Shown in pieces: positions 18,254 through 31,396 of a stretch of DNA of 64,000 nucleotides. The notes under the pieces are model-generated. The model was not told the origin of the DNA. It saw nothing but the letters and a program-made list of their open reading frames with translations, and made no database searches. Location of the stretch: assembly GCA_036844945.1 (NCBI GenBank), contig DAIUEV010000014.1, forward strand, positions 1 to 64,000. Reading direction: 5' to 3'. Within the stretch, counting starts at the first letter, position 1. Every line of letters starts with the position of its first letter. The position numbers and the translations under genes are program-made. The DNA comes from Palsa-461 sp036844945 (GTDB lineage: Bacteria; Actinomycetota; Acidimicrobiia; Acidimicrobiales; RAAP-2).

Positions 18254-18922
18254 TCAGCCGACCGAGACCGAGAGCAGCGACCGGAACAGCACCAGGCCGT
18301 CGGCCGAGCCGAGCAGCTCGTCGCTCGCCCGCTCGGGGTGGGGCATGAGCCCGACCACGTTGCGCCCCTCGTTGCAGATTCCGGCGATGTCGTCGACCGA
18401 CCCGTTCGGGTTGTCGAGGTAGCGCAGGACCACCCGGTCCTCGCCGCGCAGCTCGTCGAGCGTGGCGGGGTCGCACACATAGCTGCCGTCGAAGTGGTTC
18501 ACCGGCAGGACGAGCTCGGTGCCGACGGGCAGCCCGGCGGTCAGCACCGAACGATCGGACGCGACCATGAGGGTGGCGGGGGCGCACAGAAAGCGCAGGT
18601 GGCGGTTCTTCTGCAGTGCGCCCGGCAGGAGTCCGGCCTCGGTGAGGACCTGGAAGCCGTTGCAGATCCCGACGACCGGGCCGCCGGCGCGGGCGAAGGC
18701 GGCGACGGCCCCCATCACCGGCGAGAAGCGCGCGATCGCCCCGGGGCGGAGGTAGTCGCCGTGCGCGAACCCGCCCGGGAGCACGACCGCGTCGAGCGCG
18801 CCGAGCTCCGACTCGCCGTGCCACAGGAAGGTGGGCTCGGCCCCGACGCGCCGGAGGGCGGCCGCCACGTCGTGCTCGCAGTTGGTGCCGGGGAAGACCA
18901 CGACCCCGACCCGGGCCGCCAT
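18254..18922 (-). CDS. purQ: Phosphoribosylformylglycinamidine synthase subunit PurQ
   Basis: A 222-residue class I glutamine amidotransferase that supplies ammonia to PurL. It starts 'VGVVVFPGTNCEHDV' (the family-specific FPGTNCxxD), has 'VVLPGGFAHGDYLRPGAIA', the nucleophile elbow 'GICNGFQVL' and the catalytic His/Glu in 'LMPHPERA'. The ATG at 18922 overlaps the purS stop by one base (TGATG). It is last in the six-gene purA-purD-purB-purC-purS-purQ run and ends six bases from the convergent gene at 18247. Confidence 0.96.
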   Translation of the reverse strand: MAARVGVVVFPGTNCEHDVAAALRRVGAEPTFLWHGESELGALDAVVLPGGFAHGDYLRPGAIARFSPVMGAVAAFARAGGPVVGICNGFQVLTEAGLLPGALQKNRHLRFLCAPATLMVASDRSVLTAGLPVGTELVLPVNHFDGSYVCDPATLDELRGEDRVVLRYLDNPNGSVDDIAGICNEGRNVVGLMPHPERASDELLGSADGLVLFRSLLSVSVG

Positions 18923-19182
18923 CAGGCCGGCACCGCCCGGCCGACCGACACCGAGACGTCCTCCATCACCGGGTTGGCCAGCAGCCGCGCCGCGAGGGCG
19001 CTGGCCCGCTCGAGCGCCGCCTCCTCGGTCTCGGCCTCGACCTCGAAGCGGAAGGAGCGGCCGGTCGTCATGGCGCCCACGTCGTCGAACCCGAGGGCGG
19101 GCAGGGCCCGCACGATGGTGGCGCTCTCGGGGTCGGCGATGCCGGGACGCAGGCGGACCTCGACGTGGGCCGCGAACCTCAT
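18922..19182 (-). CDS. purS: Phosphoribosylformylglycinamidine synthase subunit PurS
   Basis: An 86-residue PurS, the small dimerising subunit that joins PurL and PurQ and helps channel ammonia. It reads 'MRFAAHVEVRLRPGIADPES' then 'ALPALGFDDVGAMTTGRSFRFEVEAE' and 'LLANPVMEDVSV', all typical. ATG 19182 fits the usual family start; GTG 19191 would add three residues and cannot be excluded. It sits 29 bases after the purC stop and overlaps purQ by one base. Confidence 0.93.
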   Translation of the reverse strand: MRFAAHVEVRLRPGIADPESATIVRALPALGFDDVGAMTTGRSFRFEVEAETEEAALERASALAARLLANPVMEDVSVSVGRAVPA

Positions 19183-19211
19183 CGGACGCACATGTCAGCG
19201 GGGCCCCGCAC

Positions 19212-20099
19212 TCACGCGGGACCGTACCAGTCGGCGAGGGAGCGCCCCGTGACCCGCTCGTAGCAGGCGACGTAGCGGCTCGAGGTGGCCGCGACCACCT
19301 CTTCGGGGAGCGGGGGCGCGGGCGGGGTGCGGTCCCAGGGCTGGGTGGCGGCCCAGTCGCGCAACGGCTGCTTGTCGAAGGCGGGCGGCGGCGTGCCCGG
19401 GACCACCTGGTCGGCGGGCCACAGCCGGGAGGAGTCCGGGGTGACCACCTCGTCGCAGAGCACCAGCCGGCCGTCGATGCGGCCGAGCTCGAACTTCGTG
19501 TCGGCCAGGATCAGCCCCGCCTCGGCCGCCCGGGCGGCGGCCCGCTCGTAGACGGCGAGGCAGATCGCGGCCACCTGGGCCACCGTCTCGGCTCCCACGA
19601 GCGACGCGGCGCGGGCGAGGTCGATGTTCTCGTCGTGGCCCACCTCCGGCTTCGTCGACGGGGTGAACATCGGCTCGGGCAACCGGTCGGCCAGCCGTAG
19701 CCCCGCCGGCATCGCCATGGAGTGGACCGTCCCGTGCTTCGCGTACTCCTCGTAGGCCTGGCCGGCGAGGTAGCCGCGGACGATGCACTCGAGCGGCAGC
19801 ATGTCGGCCTCGCGCATGAGGACCGCCCGGCCGGCCAGGTCGAGCTCCTCGGCCCCGTCCACCGCGGCGCGGATCTCGGCCGGGTCGGCGGTGACGAGCG
19901 CGGTGTCGACGACGTCGCCCACCTGCTCGCACCAGAACGCGGTCATCGCGGTGAGGACCCGGCCCTTCTGTGGGATCGGCTCCGCGAACACGACGTCGTA
20001 CGCGCTCACCCGGTCGGAGGCGACCATGAGCAGGAGCCCAGGGCCGGCCGCGTAGAGGTCGCGGACCTTCCCGGAGCGCAGCAAGCTCGGGGCGCTCAC
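19212..20099 (-). CDS. purC: Phosphoribosylaminoimidazole-succinocarboxamide synthase (SAICAR synthetase)
   Basis: A 295-residue PurC that ligates aspartate to CAIR using ATP. Features are 'LLRSGKVRDLYAAG' (the GKVRDLY nucleotide loop), 'VASDRVSAYDVVFAEPIPQKG', 'LPLECIVRGYLAGQAYEEY', 'MFTPSTKPEVGHDENI' and 'ILADTKFELG', which is the family signature. It uses the longer, actinobacterial and fungal-like form of the enzyme. GTG 20099 overlaps the purB stop by four bases (GTGA). Confidence 0.95.
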   Translation of the reverse strand: MSAPSLLRSGKVRDLYAAGPGLLLMVASDRVSAYDVVFAEPIPQKGRVLTAMTAFWCEQVGDVVDTALVTADPAEIRAAVDGAEELDLAGRAVLMREADMLPLECIVRGYLAGQAYEEYAKHGTVHSMAMPAGLRLADRLPEPMFTPSTKPEVGHDENIDLARAASLVGAETVAQVAAICLAVYERAAARAAEAGLILADTKFELGRIDGRLVLCDEVVTPDSSRLWPADQVVPGTPPPAFDKQPLRDWAATQPWDRTPPAPPLPEEVVAATSSRYVACYERVTGRSLADWYGPA

Positions 20100-21406
20100 G
20101 CCGGGTCGAGCTCGTCGAGCGCCGCCACCACCCGGTCGGCGTGGCGGAGGAGGTGCGAGAGGTCGAAGGCGTGCGCCATCGAATCGGCGGAGAGCCCGAC
20201 CTCGGGATCGGCCTCGAGCACCGCCCGGAAGGGTCGCCTCGACTCGGTGGCGTCGCGGGCGTCCCGCTGGACGATCCGGTAGGCGTCGTCCCGGGTCGAG
20301 CCGGCCGCCACCATGGCGAGCAGCACCGACTGGCTGAAGACGAGGCCGAACGAGCCGGTCGTGAGGTTCTCGAGCGCCCGGTCGGCGTGGACGACCAGGC
20401 CCGAGACGAGGTCGGCGGCCTTGCGCAGGAGGTAGAGGGTGAGCGCGGTGGCGTCGGGGAGGACGATCCGCTCGACCGAGCTGTGGGAGATGTCCCGCTC
20501 GTGCCAGAGCGCGACGTCCTCCAGCCCGGCCACGAGGTAACCCCGGAGCACGCGGGCGAGGCCGCACAGGCGCTCCGACAGGACCGGGTTGCGCTTGTGG
20601 GGCATGGACGAGGAGCCCTTCTGCTCGGTTCCGAAGGCCTCCTCCACCTCGCCCACCTCGGTCCGGGCGAGGTGGCGGACCTCGGTCGCGAGCAGCTCCA
20701 CCGTGGTGCCAGCGGCGGCGCACGCGTACAGGTACTCGGCATGGCGGTCGCGGGCGATCACCTGGGTGGCCGGCACCGGCTCCAGGCCGAGCGCCCGGCA
20801 CACGGCCGTCTCGACCTCGGGATCGATGTTCGAGTAGGTCCCGACCGCCCCCGACAGCTTCCCGACCGCCACCCGGCGCCGGGCCGACACGAGGCGTTGG
20901 CGGTCCCGGTCGACCTGCAGCGCAAGGAGCGCGAACTTCGCCCCGAACGTGGTGGGCTCGGCGTGCATGCCGTGGGTCCGCCCCGTCACCGGGGTGCGGC
21001 GCAGCTCCCGAGCCCGCGCGCATAGCGCCGCCAGCAGCCCGTCGGCGGCCTCGATCAGCAGGTCCGAGGCCTGCACGAGGGCGACGCTCTGGGCCGTGTC
21101 GACCACGTCGGAGGAGGTGAGCCCGAAGTGCACCCACGCCGCCTCGGGCCCGCCGATCCGCTGCTGGACGACGTCGACGAAGGCGGCCAGATCGTGGTCG
21201 GTGGCCCGCTCGCGCTCGGCCACCGCGTCGACGAATGCGGCGTCGACCTTGGGGGCGCGCTCGCGCACCGCCGCCGCCGCCGCCGGCACGGTTCCGGCGC
21301 GGGCCAGCGCCTCGACGGTGAGCAGCTCGACCTCGAGCCACCGGCCGAGGCGGGCCTCGTCGCTGAACAACGACGAGGCGTCGGCCGGCGTGTAGCGGGG
21401 GATCAC
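20096..21406 (-). CDS. purB: Adenylosuccinate lyase
   Basis: A 436-residue lyase of the fumarase/aspartase superfamily that removes fumarate from SAICAR and from adenylosuccinate, so it acts twice in purine synthesis. Landmarks are 'VIPRYTPADASSLFSDEARL' at the N-terminus, 'HFGLTSSDVVDTAQ' with the catalytic-region Ser, 'TGRTHGMHAEPTTFG' with an active-site His, and the superfamily signature 'KGSSSMPHKRNPVLSE' near residue 265. GTG 21406 overlaps the purD stop by four bases, and its own stop overlaps purC by four. Confidence 0.95.
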   Translation of the reverse strand: MIPRYTPADASSLFSDEARLGRWLEVELLTVEALARAGTVPAAAAAVRERAPKVDAAFVDAVAERERATDHDLAAFVDVVQQRIGGPEAAWVHFGLTSSDVVDTAQSVALVQASDLLIEAADGLLAALCARARELRRTPVTGRTHGMHAEPTTFGAKFALLALQVDRDRQRLVSARRRVAVGKLSGAVGTYSNIDPEVETAVCRALGLEPVPATQVIARDRHAEYLYACAAAGTTVELLATEVRHLARTEVGEVEEAFGTEQKGSSSMPHKRNPVLSERLCGLARVLRGYLVAGLEDVALWHERDISHSSVERIVLPDATALTLYLLRKAADLVSGLVVHADRALENLTTGSFGLVFSQSVLLAMVAAGSTRDDAYRIVQRDARDATESRRPFRAVLEADPEVGLSADSMAHAFDLSHLLRHADRVVAALDELDPA

Positions 21407-22674
21407 CGGACCACCGCGCCCGCGGGCTCGACGCGTCCGATGTCGGTCCGCAGCTGCATGCCCGGCCACCGGACCCGCTCGGCCGCCGCGTACGCCCGGG
21501 TCCGGGCTTCGCCGAGCGTCGGGGCGAGCGCGCTGAACCCGAGCACCCGGCCGCCGCGCACACAGAAGGCGCCGTCTCTGTCCCGGCCGGTGCCCGCGTG
21601 CAGGACGGTCGCCCCGTGCACCGGGTCGGCCAGCTGACCGTCGGGGCCCAGCCCCTCGATCCGCGCCCCGTCCTCGGGCGCCTCGGGGTAGCCGGCGGCG
21701 GCCGCGACCACGCAGACCGCCGCCTCGGCCGAGAACCGGGGCGGGCCCGAGAGCGCGCCGAGGGCGACCGAGCGGAGGAGCGCCACCGGGTCGTCGGCCA
21801 GTCGGGGCAGCACCACCTGGGCCTCGGGGTCGCCGAAGCGCACGTTGAACTCGAGGACGGCCGGGCCGTCGTCGGTGACCATGATCCCGGCGTAGAGCAC
21901 GCCCCGGAAGTCGATGCCGCGGCGGAGCAGCGCCGCGACGACCGGCTCGACCGCTTGGTCCATCACCCGGCCGACCAGGTCCTCGTCCACCTCCGGCGGC
22001 GGCGAGTAGCTGCCCATCCCCCCCGTGTTGGGGCCCCGGTCGCCGTCGAGGGCGCGCTTGAAGTCCCGGGCCGCGGCCAGCGGGACGGCCCGCCGACCGT
22101 CGCACAGCGCCTGGATGGAGCACTCGAAACCGGCCAGGCCCTCCTCGACCACCACGGTGCGGCCGGCCTCGCCGAAGGCAGCGCCGGAGAGCTTGGCGGC
22201 GATGTCCGCCTCGGCCTCCGCCCTGGTCGCGGCCACGAGCACCCCCTTGCCGGCGGCCAGCCCGTCGGTCTTCACCACGAACGGGCCGGGCAGCGTGGCG
22301 AGGAAACTCCGGGCGCCCTCGAGATCGGAGAACACCCCGTAGCGGGCGGTGCGGACGCCGGCCTCGTCCAGCACCGCCTTCATGAAGGCCTTCGAGCCCT
22401 CGAGGCGCGCGCCGTCGCGGCCGGGGCCGACCACCGCCAGGCCGCGGGCGCGGAGCCGGTCGGCAAGCCCGTCGACGAGCGGTGCCTCCGGGCCGATCAC
22501 GGTGAGCGACGCGCCCAGCTCGTCGGCCGGGGCCCCCGTGCAGGTGATCCGGTGGCCCTCGACCTCGCCGGGCATGCCGGGGTTGCCGGGGGTGACCACC
22601 ACGTCGTCGCTCCGGGCGAGCAGCCGGGCCAGGGCGTGCTCCCGCCCCCCGGCGCCCACCACGCAGACGGTCAC
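21403..22674 (-). CDS. purD: Phosphoribosylamine-glycine ligase (GAR synthetase)
   Basis: A 423-residue ATP-grasp ligase that adds glycine to phosphoribosylamine. It begins 'MTVCVVGAGGREHALARLLA', the PurD N-terminal loop, followed by 'VTPGNPGM', 'VVGPGRDGARLEGSKAFMK', 'FVVKTDGLAAGKGVLVA' (ATP-grasp) and 'NTGGMGSYSP' with 'VLEFNVRFGDPEAQVVLPRL' (metal and ATP binding). It starts with GTG 22674, 13 bases after the purA stop, and overlaps purB at its 3' end. Confidence 0.95.
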   Translation of the reverse strand: MTVCVVGAGGREHALARLLARSDDVVVTPGNPGMPGEVEGHRITCTGAPADELGASLTVIGPEAPLVDGLADRLRARGLAVVGPGRDGARLEGSKAFMKAVLDEAGVRTARYGVFSDLEGARSFLATLPGPFVVKTDGLAAGKGVLVAATRAEAEADIAAKLSGAAFGEAGRTVVVEEGLAGFECSIQALCDGRRAVPLAAARDFKRALDGDRGPNTGGMGSYSPPPEVDEDLVGRVMDQAVEPVVAALLRRGIDFRGVLYAGIMVTDDGPAVLEFNVRFGDPEAQVVLPRLADDPVALLRSVALGALSGPPRFSAEAAVCVVAAAAGYPEAPEDGARIEGLGPDGQLADPVHGATVLHAGTGRDRDGAFCVRGGRVLGFSALAPTLGEARTRAYAAAERVRWPGMQLRTDIGRVEPAGAVVR

Positions 22675-22687
22675 GTCGGCCCCGGGC

Positions 22688-23971
22688 TCAACGGGCGGCG
22701 AACGACACGAACTGCTCGCGCTCGGGTCCGACTCCCACCATCTTCACCGGGACGCCGATCTGCTCGGTCAGGAAGGCGACGTAGTCGCGGGCCGCCCGCG
22801 GCATGTCGTCCTCGGAGGTGATCTGGGAGAGATCGGTGAGCCAGCCGGGCAGCTCCTCGTAGATCGGGGTGACCCGGTGCAGCGTCGACTGGTGGTACGG
22901 GAGGTGCTCGTAGCGGATCCCGTCGGCCTCGTAGGCGACGCACACCTTCACCGTCTCGAAGGTGTCGAGCACGTCGAGCTTGGTCAGGGCCACCTCGGTG
23001 AGCGAGTTCAGCCGGACCGCCTGACGGAGCATGACGGCGTCGAACCACCCGCACCGGCGGCGGCGGCCGGTGTTGGTGCCGAACTCGTGGCCCCGCTCGA
23101 CCATCAGGTCGCCGGTGTCGTTGGTCAGCTCGGTCGGGAACGGCCCCGCCCCCACCCGGGTCACGTAGGCCTTGGCGATGCCCACGATCCGGTCGATGTC
23201 GCGCGGCCCGAGCCCCGAGCCGGTGCAGGCACCACCGGCGACCGGGTTGGACGACGTCACGAAGGGATAGGTGCCGTGGTCGAGGTCGAGGAAGGTCGCC
23301 TGGGCGCCCTCCAGCAGCACGTGCTCGCCGCGGGCCAGCGCGTCGTGCAGCATCCCGACCGTGTCGGCCACCATCGGGATGATCCGGGGCGCGTACTGCT
23401 CGAGGTAGGTGGTCGCGATGGCCTCGGCCGAGGACGGGAGCCGGTTGTAGACCTTGGCCAGGACGGCGTTCTTCTCCTTGATGGCGACGTCGAGCTTCTC
23501 CCGGAAGATCTTCGGGTCCATCAGGTCCTGGACCCGCAGCCCGACCCGGGCCGCCTTGTCGGCGTACGCGGGGCCGATCCCCCGTCGCGTCGTGCCGAGG
23601 GCGTTCTTGCCGAGGAACCGCTCGGTTACCCGGTCGAGCTCGCGGTGGTACGGCATGATCAGGTGGGCGTCGCCGCTCACGACCAGCCGGCTCGTGTCCA
23701 CGCCCCGCGCGCTCAGCGCATCGACCTCGTCCAGGAGGACCGCCGGGTCCACCACCACGCCGTTGCCGATGACCGGGGTGGTGCGGCCGTAGAAGACGCC
23801 CGAGGGCACGAGCTGGAGGGCGAACGCCTCGCCGTCGATGACGATCCGGTGCCCGGCGTTGTGGCCGCCCTGGTAGCGGACCACGTAGTCCATCTCCGCG
23901 GCGAGGAGGTCGGTGAGCTTGCCCTTCCCCTCGTCGCCCCACTGGGTCCCGACGACCACGGTTGCAGGCAC
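22688..23971 (-). CDS. purA: Adenylosuccinate synthetase
   Basis: A 427-residue GTP-dependent enzyme that couples IMP and aspartate, the first step from IMP to AMP. Key motifs are 'VVVGTQWGDEGKGKLTDLLA' (phosphate-binding loop with catalytic Asp), 'RYQGGHNAGH' (catalytic His), 'GTTRRGIGPAYADKAAR' (signature with Lys) and 'GPFPTEL' near residue 295. It starts with GTG 23971 behind GAGAGAGGG. It appears to be the first gene of the six-gene purA-to-purQ run; a TACAGT box on the minus strand at 24008-24013 may be its -10. Confidence 0.96.
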   Translation of the reverse strand: MPATVVVGTQWGDEGKGKLTDLLAAEMDYVVRYQGGHNAGHRIVIDGEAFALQLVPSGVFYGRTTPVIGNGVVVDPAVLLDEVDALSARGVDTSRLVVSGDAHLIMPYHRELDRVTERFLGKNALGTTRRGIGPAYADKAARVGLRVQDLMDPKIFREKLDVAIKEKNAVLAKVYNRLPSSAEAIATTYLEQYAPRIIPMVADTVGMLHDALARGEHVLLEGAQATFLDLDHGTYPFVTSSNPVAGGACTGSGLGPRDIDRIVGIAKAYVTRVGAGPFPTELTNDTGDLMVERGHEFGTNTGRRRRCGWFDAVMLRQAVRLNSLTEVALTKLDVLDTFETVKVCVAYEADGIRYEHLPYHQSTLHRVTPIYEELPGWLTDLSQITSEDDMPRAARDYVAFLTEQIGVPVKMVGVGPEREQFVSFAAR

Positions 23972-24086
23972 CGCGCACCCTCTCTCAATGGCAGCGGATT
24001 ACGCCTCACTGTAACCCGGCCACGGGGCTCTCCGGGCCTGGTCGCGGCCCTACCATGGAAGGCGTGACCCGCGGGGCCGGGCGGCC

Positions 24087-24497
24087 GTGACGAGCGCCAA
24101 CGACACCCTCGTCGTCGCGGTCGCCATCGTGTGCGCGGCGATCAGCTTCGCCCGCACGGCCGTGTTCCGGCGCCGGCTCGGGCGGAACCCCTGGAGCGTC
24201 CATCCGAACCTGTGGCTGGCGATCGGGTTCCTCTTCGGGCCGATCGGGGCCGGCCTCGCCTTCCTCGCCTGTGCGACCACCCGGGTGAGCCCGGCCTTCG
24301 GGGGCCCGGGGGCGGGCGGGGCCGGGCCCATCTACACCGTGGGCGCCCCGAGCGTCAGCGGGCCGCCGGCCGGCTGGTACCCCGACCCCTCGGGAAGGCA
24401 CGAGTACCGTTTCTTCACCGGGCACGACTGGACGGCCGACGTCGTCGACCACGGCACCCACTCGACCGATCCGCTGCCGTCACCGCCCGGGGGTTGA
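24087..24497 (+). CDS. Membrane protein with C-terminal DUF2510 domain
   Basis: A 136-residue protein. Residues 8-25 form one transmembrane segment, and about 43-63 ('LWLAIGFLFGPIGAGLAFLAC') a second. The C-terminal 'PPAGWYPDPSGRHEYRFFTGHDWTADVVDHG' is a clear DUF2510 repeat (GWYPDP...WxG..WT), a small actinobacterial membrane-associated domain of unknown role. The start is GTG 24087. A nine-codon frame (GTG 24064 to TGA 24090) overlaps the start and may couple translation. It converges with clpB (12-base gap). Confidence 0.75.
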   Translation: MTSANDTLVVAVAIVCAAISFARTAVFRRRLGRNPWSVHPNLWLAIGFLFGPIGAGLAFLACATTRVSPAFGGPGAGGAGPIYTVGAPSVSGPPAGWYPDPSGRHEYRFFTGHDWTADVVDHGTHSTDPLPSPPGG

Positions 24498-24509
24498 GCC
24501 CGGCCGGGT

Positions 24510-26999
<2,490 letters not shown>

Positions 27000-27016
27000 C
27001 GGTCAGGCCTTCGTGG

Positions 27017-27433
27017 TCAGCGGCCCCTCCGCGGGGCTCGGTAGGGCATCGGCGACTGGTCGAGCGGGACGAGCTCCCGCCGGTAGTGGCGGTGGGCCAG
27101 CTCGAGGGCCTCGCGCGACTCCCGGCGCACCTGATCGATCTGGTTCTCGAGGCGGAGGATCTCGGTCTCGAGCTCGAGCACTCGGCGCACGCCCTCGAGG
27201 TTGAGGCCGGCGTTGGTCAGCTCCTGGATGCGGCGCAGCCGGGCGAGGTCGAGGTCGCTGAAGCGCCGTGAGCCGCCGGGGGTCCGGGTCGGCTCGAGCA
27301 ACCCCTTGCGCTCGTAGATACGCAGCGTCTGGGGATGGACGCCGGCCAGCTCCGCGGCGACCGAGATCACGTACAGGGCCCGGGTGTCGAATGGCCCGGT
27401 GCGCCGTCCTGCAGCAGGCAACTGGTCGGTCAT
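27017..27433 (-). CDS. hspR: HspR heat-shock repressor (MerR family)
   Basis: A 138-residue MerR-family regulator. Residues about 20-60 carry the HTH: 'ALYVISVAAELAGVHPQTLRIYERKGLLEPTRTPGGSRRFS', followed by 'LARLRRIQELTNAGLNLEGVRRVLELE' and a coiled coil. HspR represses the dnaK operon by binding HAIR sites together with DnaK as co-repressor, releasing when DnaK is titrated by unfolded protein. Here it lies within the operon it should control, between dnaJ (1-base gap) and clpB. A HAIR-like site is present upstream of dnaK. Confidence 0.94.
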   Translation of the reverse strand: MTDQLPAAGRRTGPFDTRALYVISVAAELAGVHPQTLRIYERKGLLEPTRTPGGSRRFSDLDLARLRRIQELTNAGLNLEGVRRVLELETEILRLENQIDQVRRESREALELAHRHYRRELVPLDQSPMPYRAPRRGR

Positions 27434-27434
27434 G

Positions 27435-28535
27435 TCACACCTCCTCGAGGTGCTCGCGCGGCGCGGGGTCGGTCACCTTGGCCAGCGACTCGACCGCCGC
27501 CCGCTGCTCGTCGTTCAGCGACGTCGGGACCATCACGTCGACCCGGACCAGCAGGTCCCCCGGCTTGGCCCCGTTCTTCGACGCCGGGATGCCCCGGCCC
27601 TTCACCCGCAGCACGGTCCCCGGCGCAGTGCCCGGCGCGACCTTGACCTTCACCGGGTCGTCCAGCGTCGGCACCGAGATGACGGTGCCGAGCACCGCCT
27701 CGGGGAACGTGATCGGGACGTGGAAGGTGAGGTTGGACCCGCGACGGCCGAACTTCGGGTGCGCGGCCACGTGCACGGTGACGTACAGGTCGCCCGGCGG
27801 GGCCATCCCCTGGCCGGGCGCTCCCCGCCCCTTCACGCGGATCCGCTGGCCTCCCTCCACGCCCGGCGGGATGCGCACCTTCACCTGGCGGTTCCGGCGC
27901 TCGGTCCCGGTGCCCTGGCAGGTGGGGCACGGCGTGTCGACGAGGCTGCCCCGGCCGTTGCACTTCGGGCAGACGGTGGACAGCGAAAACAGGCCCTGGT
28001 TGTCGTCGAGCGTGCCCCTCCCGTTGCATCGGTCGCACACGTGCGTCGCGGTGCCGGGTGCGGCGCCGGTCCCGTTACAGGTGCGACACCGGGAGTCTTG
28101 GGGAACGTTCACCGACGTCGTGACGCCGCGCACCGCGTCCTCGAACGACAGGTGCAGCTCGGCCTCGACGTCGACGCCGCGCTGGGGCCCCTGGGTGCGG
28201 CGCCGGTTCCGCCCGAACAGCCCGCCGAAGAGATCCCCGAGGTCGCCGAGGTCCTCCATCCGGAACGTGCCGCCCGAGCCCGGGGTCCCGAAGCCCCCGG
28301 CCATCGGCCCGAGCCGGCGGGCCTCGTCGTACTCCTTGCGGGTGGCCGGGTCGCCGAGGACGGCATTGGCGGCCGAGATCTCCTTGAATCGGTCCTCGGA
28401 GCCGGGGTTGGCGTCGGGGTGGTACTGCTTCGCGAGCTTGCGATAGGCGCGCGCGATGTCCTTGTCGGTGGCCGTCGAGGGCACGCCCAGGACCTGGTAG
28501 TAGTCCTTCTCGAACCACTCTCGCTGGACCGGCAA
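27435..28535 (-). CDS. dnaJ: Chaperone protein DnaJ
   Basis: A 366-residue type I Hsp40. The J-domain (about 8-75) has 'KDYYQVLGV' and the 'YHPDANPG' HPD motif that stimulates DnaK. A short Gly/Phe region follows ('LFGGLFGRNRR'). The zinc domain has four CxxCxGxG repeats: CRTCNGTG, CDRCNGRG, CPKCNGRG and CPTCQGTG. The C-terminal substrate-binding domains follow. The start is an unusual TTG at 28535, one base from the grpE stop (28537); no closer ATG or GTG keeps the J-domain intact. It is followed by hspR. Confidence 0.95.
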   Translation of the reverse strand: MPVQREWFEKDYYQVLGVPSTATDKDIARAYRKLAKQYHPDANPGSEDRFKEISAANAVLGDPATRKEYDEARRLGPMAGGFGTPGSGGTFRMEDLGDLGDLFGGLFGRNRRRTQGPQRGVDVEAELHLSFEDAVRGVTTSVNVPQDSRCRTCNGTGAAPGTATHVCDRCNGRGTLDDNQGLFSLSTVCPKCNGRGSLVDTPCPTCQGTGTERRNRQVKVRIPPGVEGGQRIRVKGRGAPGQGMAPPGDLYVTVHVAAHPKFGRRGSNLTFHVPITFPEAVLGTVISVPTLDDPVKVKVAPGTAPGTVLRVKGRGIPASKNGAKPGDLLVRVDVMVPTSLNDEQRAAVESLAKVTDPAPREHLEEV

Positions 28536-28536
28536 C

Positions 28537-29147
28537 TCAGCCCCTCGCCCGCACCATGGCCGGCCGCACCGTCCGGCTCCGCCAGCGGTAGCCCGCTCGC
28601 ATGATCTCGTCGACCTTGGCCCCCGGCTCCCCCTCGTCGCCCGACGCCGGGGCGTGCGCGACCGCGTCGTGCACGCCCGGGTCGAACGGCACGCCCACTT
28701 CGTCCACCCGCTCGAGCCCTTCCTTGGCCAGGGTGTCGAGGAGCAGCGCGCGCGCCTGGCGGAGCGCCTGGGCCTCTGTGGTCTCGTTCTCGGCCCCCTC
28801 GCGGTCGAGGTGCGCGACAGCGAGGTCGAGGGCGTCGAGCACCGGCAGGAGCTTGCCCACGAGGTCGAGGGCGGCCCGAGCGACCTGCTCCTCCTGCTGG
28901 CGCAGCACCCGCTTGCGGTAGTTGGCGAAGTCGGCCTGGGAACGTTGCAGCGCGGCGAGGTACTCGTCGCGCTGCGCGGTCAGGGCGAAGACGTCGGTCA
29001 GGATCTCCTCGGCCGCCGAGGCGATCGAGTTGGCCACCGGAGCGCCTTCCTCCTCGACGGTCTCTGCTCGGTCGTCATTCGGGGCACCGTTCCCCCCGAC
29101 CCCCTCGTCGTCGGGGGGGCCGAGGAGGTCGCGCTCGGGACGCGAGG

Positions 29148-29151
<4 letters not shown>
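28537..29151 (-). CDS. grpE: GrpE nucleotide exchange factor
   Basis: A 204-residue GrpE that releases ADP from DnaK. An acidic disordered N-terminus (residues 1-45) is followed by a long helix ('LTAQRDEYLAALQRSQADFANYRKRV', the family 'RxxADFxNYRKR' motif) and a beta-wing domain with 'GLERVDEVGVPFDPGVHDAV' near residue 135 and 'EIMRAGYRWRSRTVRPAMVRA', the C-terminal signature. GTG 29151 overlaps the dnaK stop by four bases (GTGA). Confidence 0.95.
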
Positions 29152-30977
<1,826 letters not shown>

Positions 30978-31046
30978 ATCGCTTGCCTCTCTGTTCTCTG
31001 TGTCTGCGATTCACACGGGCCCGCTCCGGACCCGCTGTTAGTGCAA

Positions 31047-31078
31047 AGTATATCAAACTTGAGTGTCTACTTTGCAAG
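31047..31078 (-). promoter_or_regulatory. dnaK promoter with HAIR-like (HspR) site
   Basis: On the minus strand TTGCAA (31072-31077) is followed after 17 bases by GATATA, or after 19 bases by TATACT (31047-31052). CTTGAGT (31058-31064), seven bases and TTGCAAG (31072-31078) match the actinobacterial HspR consensus CTTGAGT-N7-ACTCAAG perfectly on one half and at four of seven on the other. A second inverted repeat, GCAAAGTA (31043-31050) and TACTTTGC (31068-31075), spans the same region. Placement across the promoter fits repression. Confidence 0.68.
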
Positions 31079-31396
31079 TTTTGTGGCTAAGAAACCAACA
31101 ACCCGGACGAGTGCCACGGCGACCCACCGCATTTTTGGTCGCTGACCTGCGGTTTCGCGAGGAGCCTGCACGCAGGCAGACCCGGCTCAGCGGTGGGCTT
31201 GCCCGAATTTGGGCCAGGGCGGCCAGTGTCACCGTGCTGTCTCTTCCGCGCGCCTCCACCTGGGCTACCCGCACAGCCCCGGGCCGCGTTCGCCGGCGGG
31301 TGCCCGGGTCGAGCAAGACCTCGGCCGCTCCGGCGCCCCCGGCCTGGCCAGGGGGAACACGCCAAGCGGGAGGTTCCGCGCCGGTACGCTGCGGCC

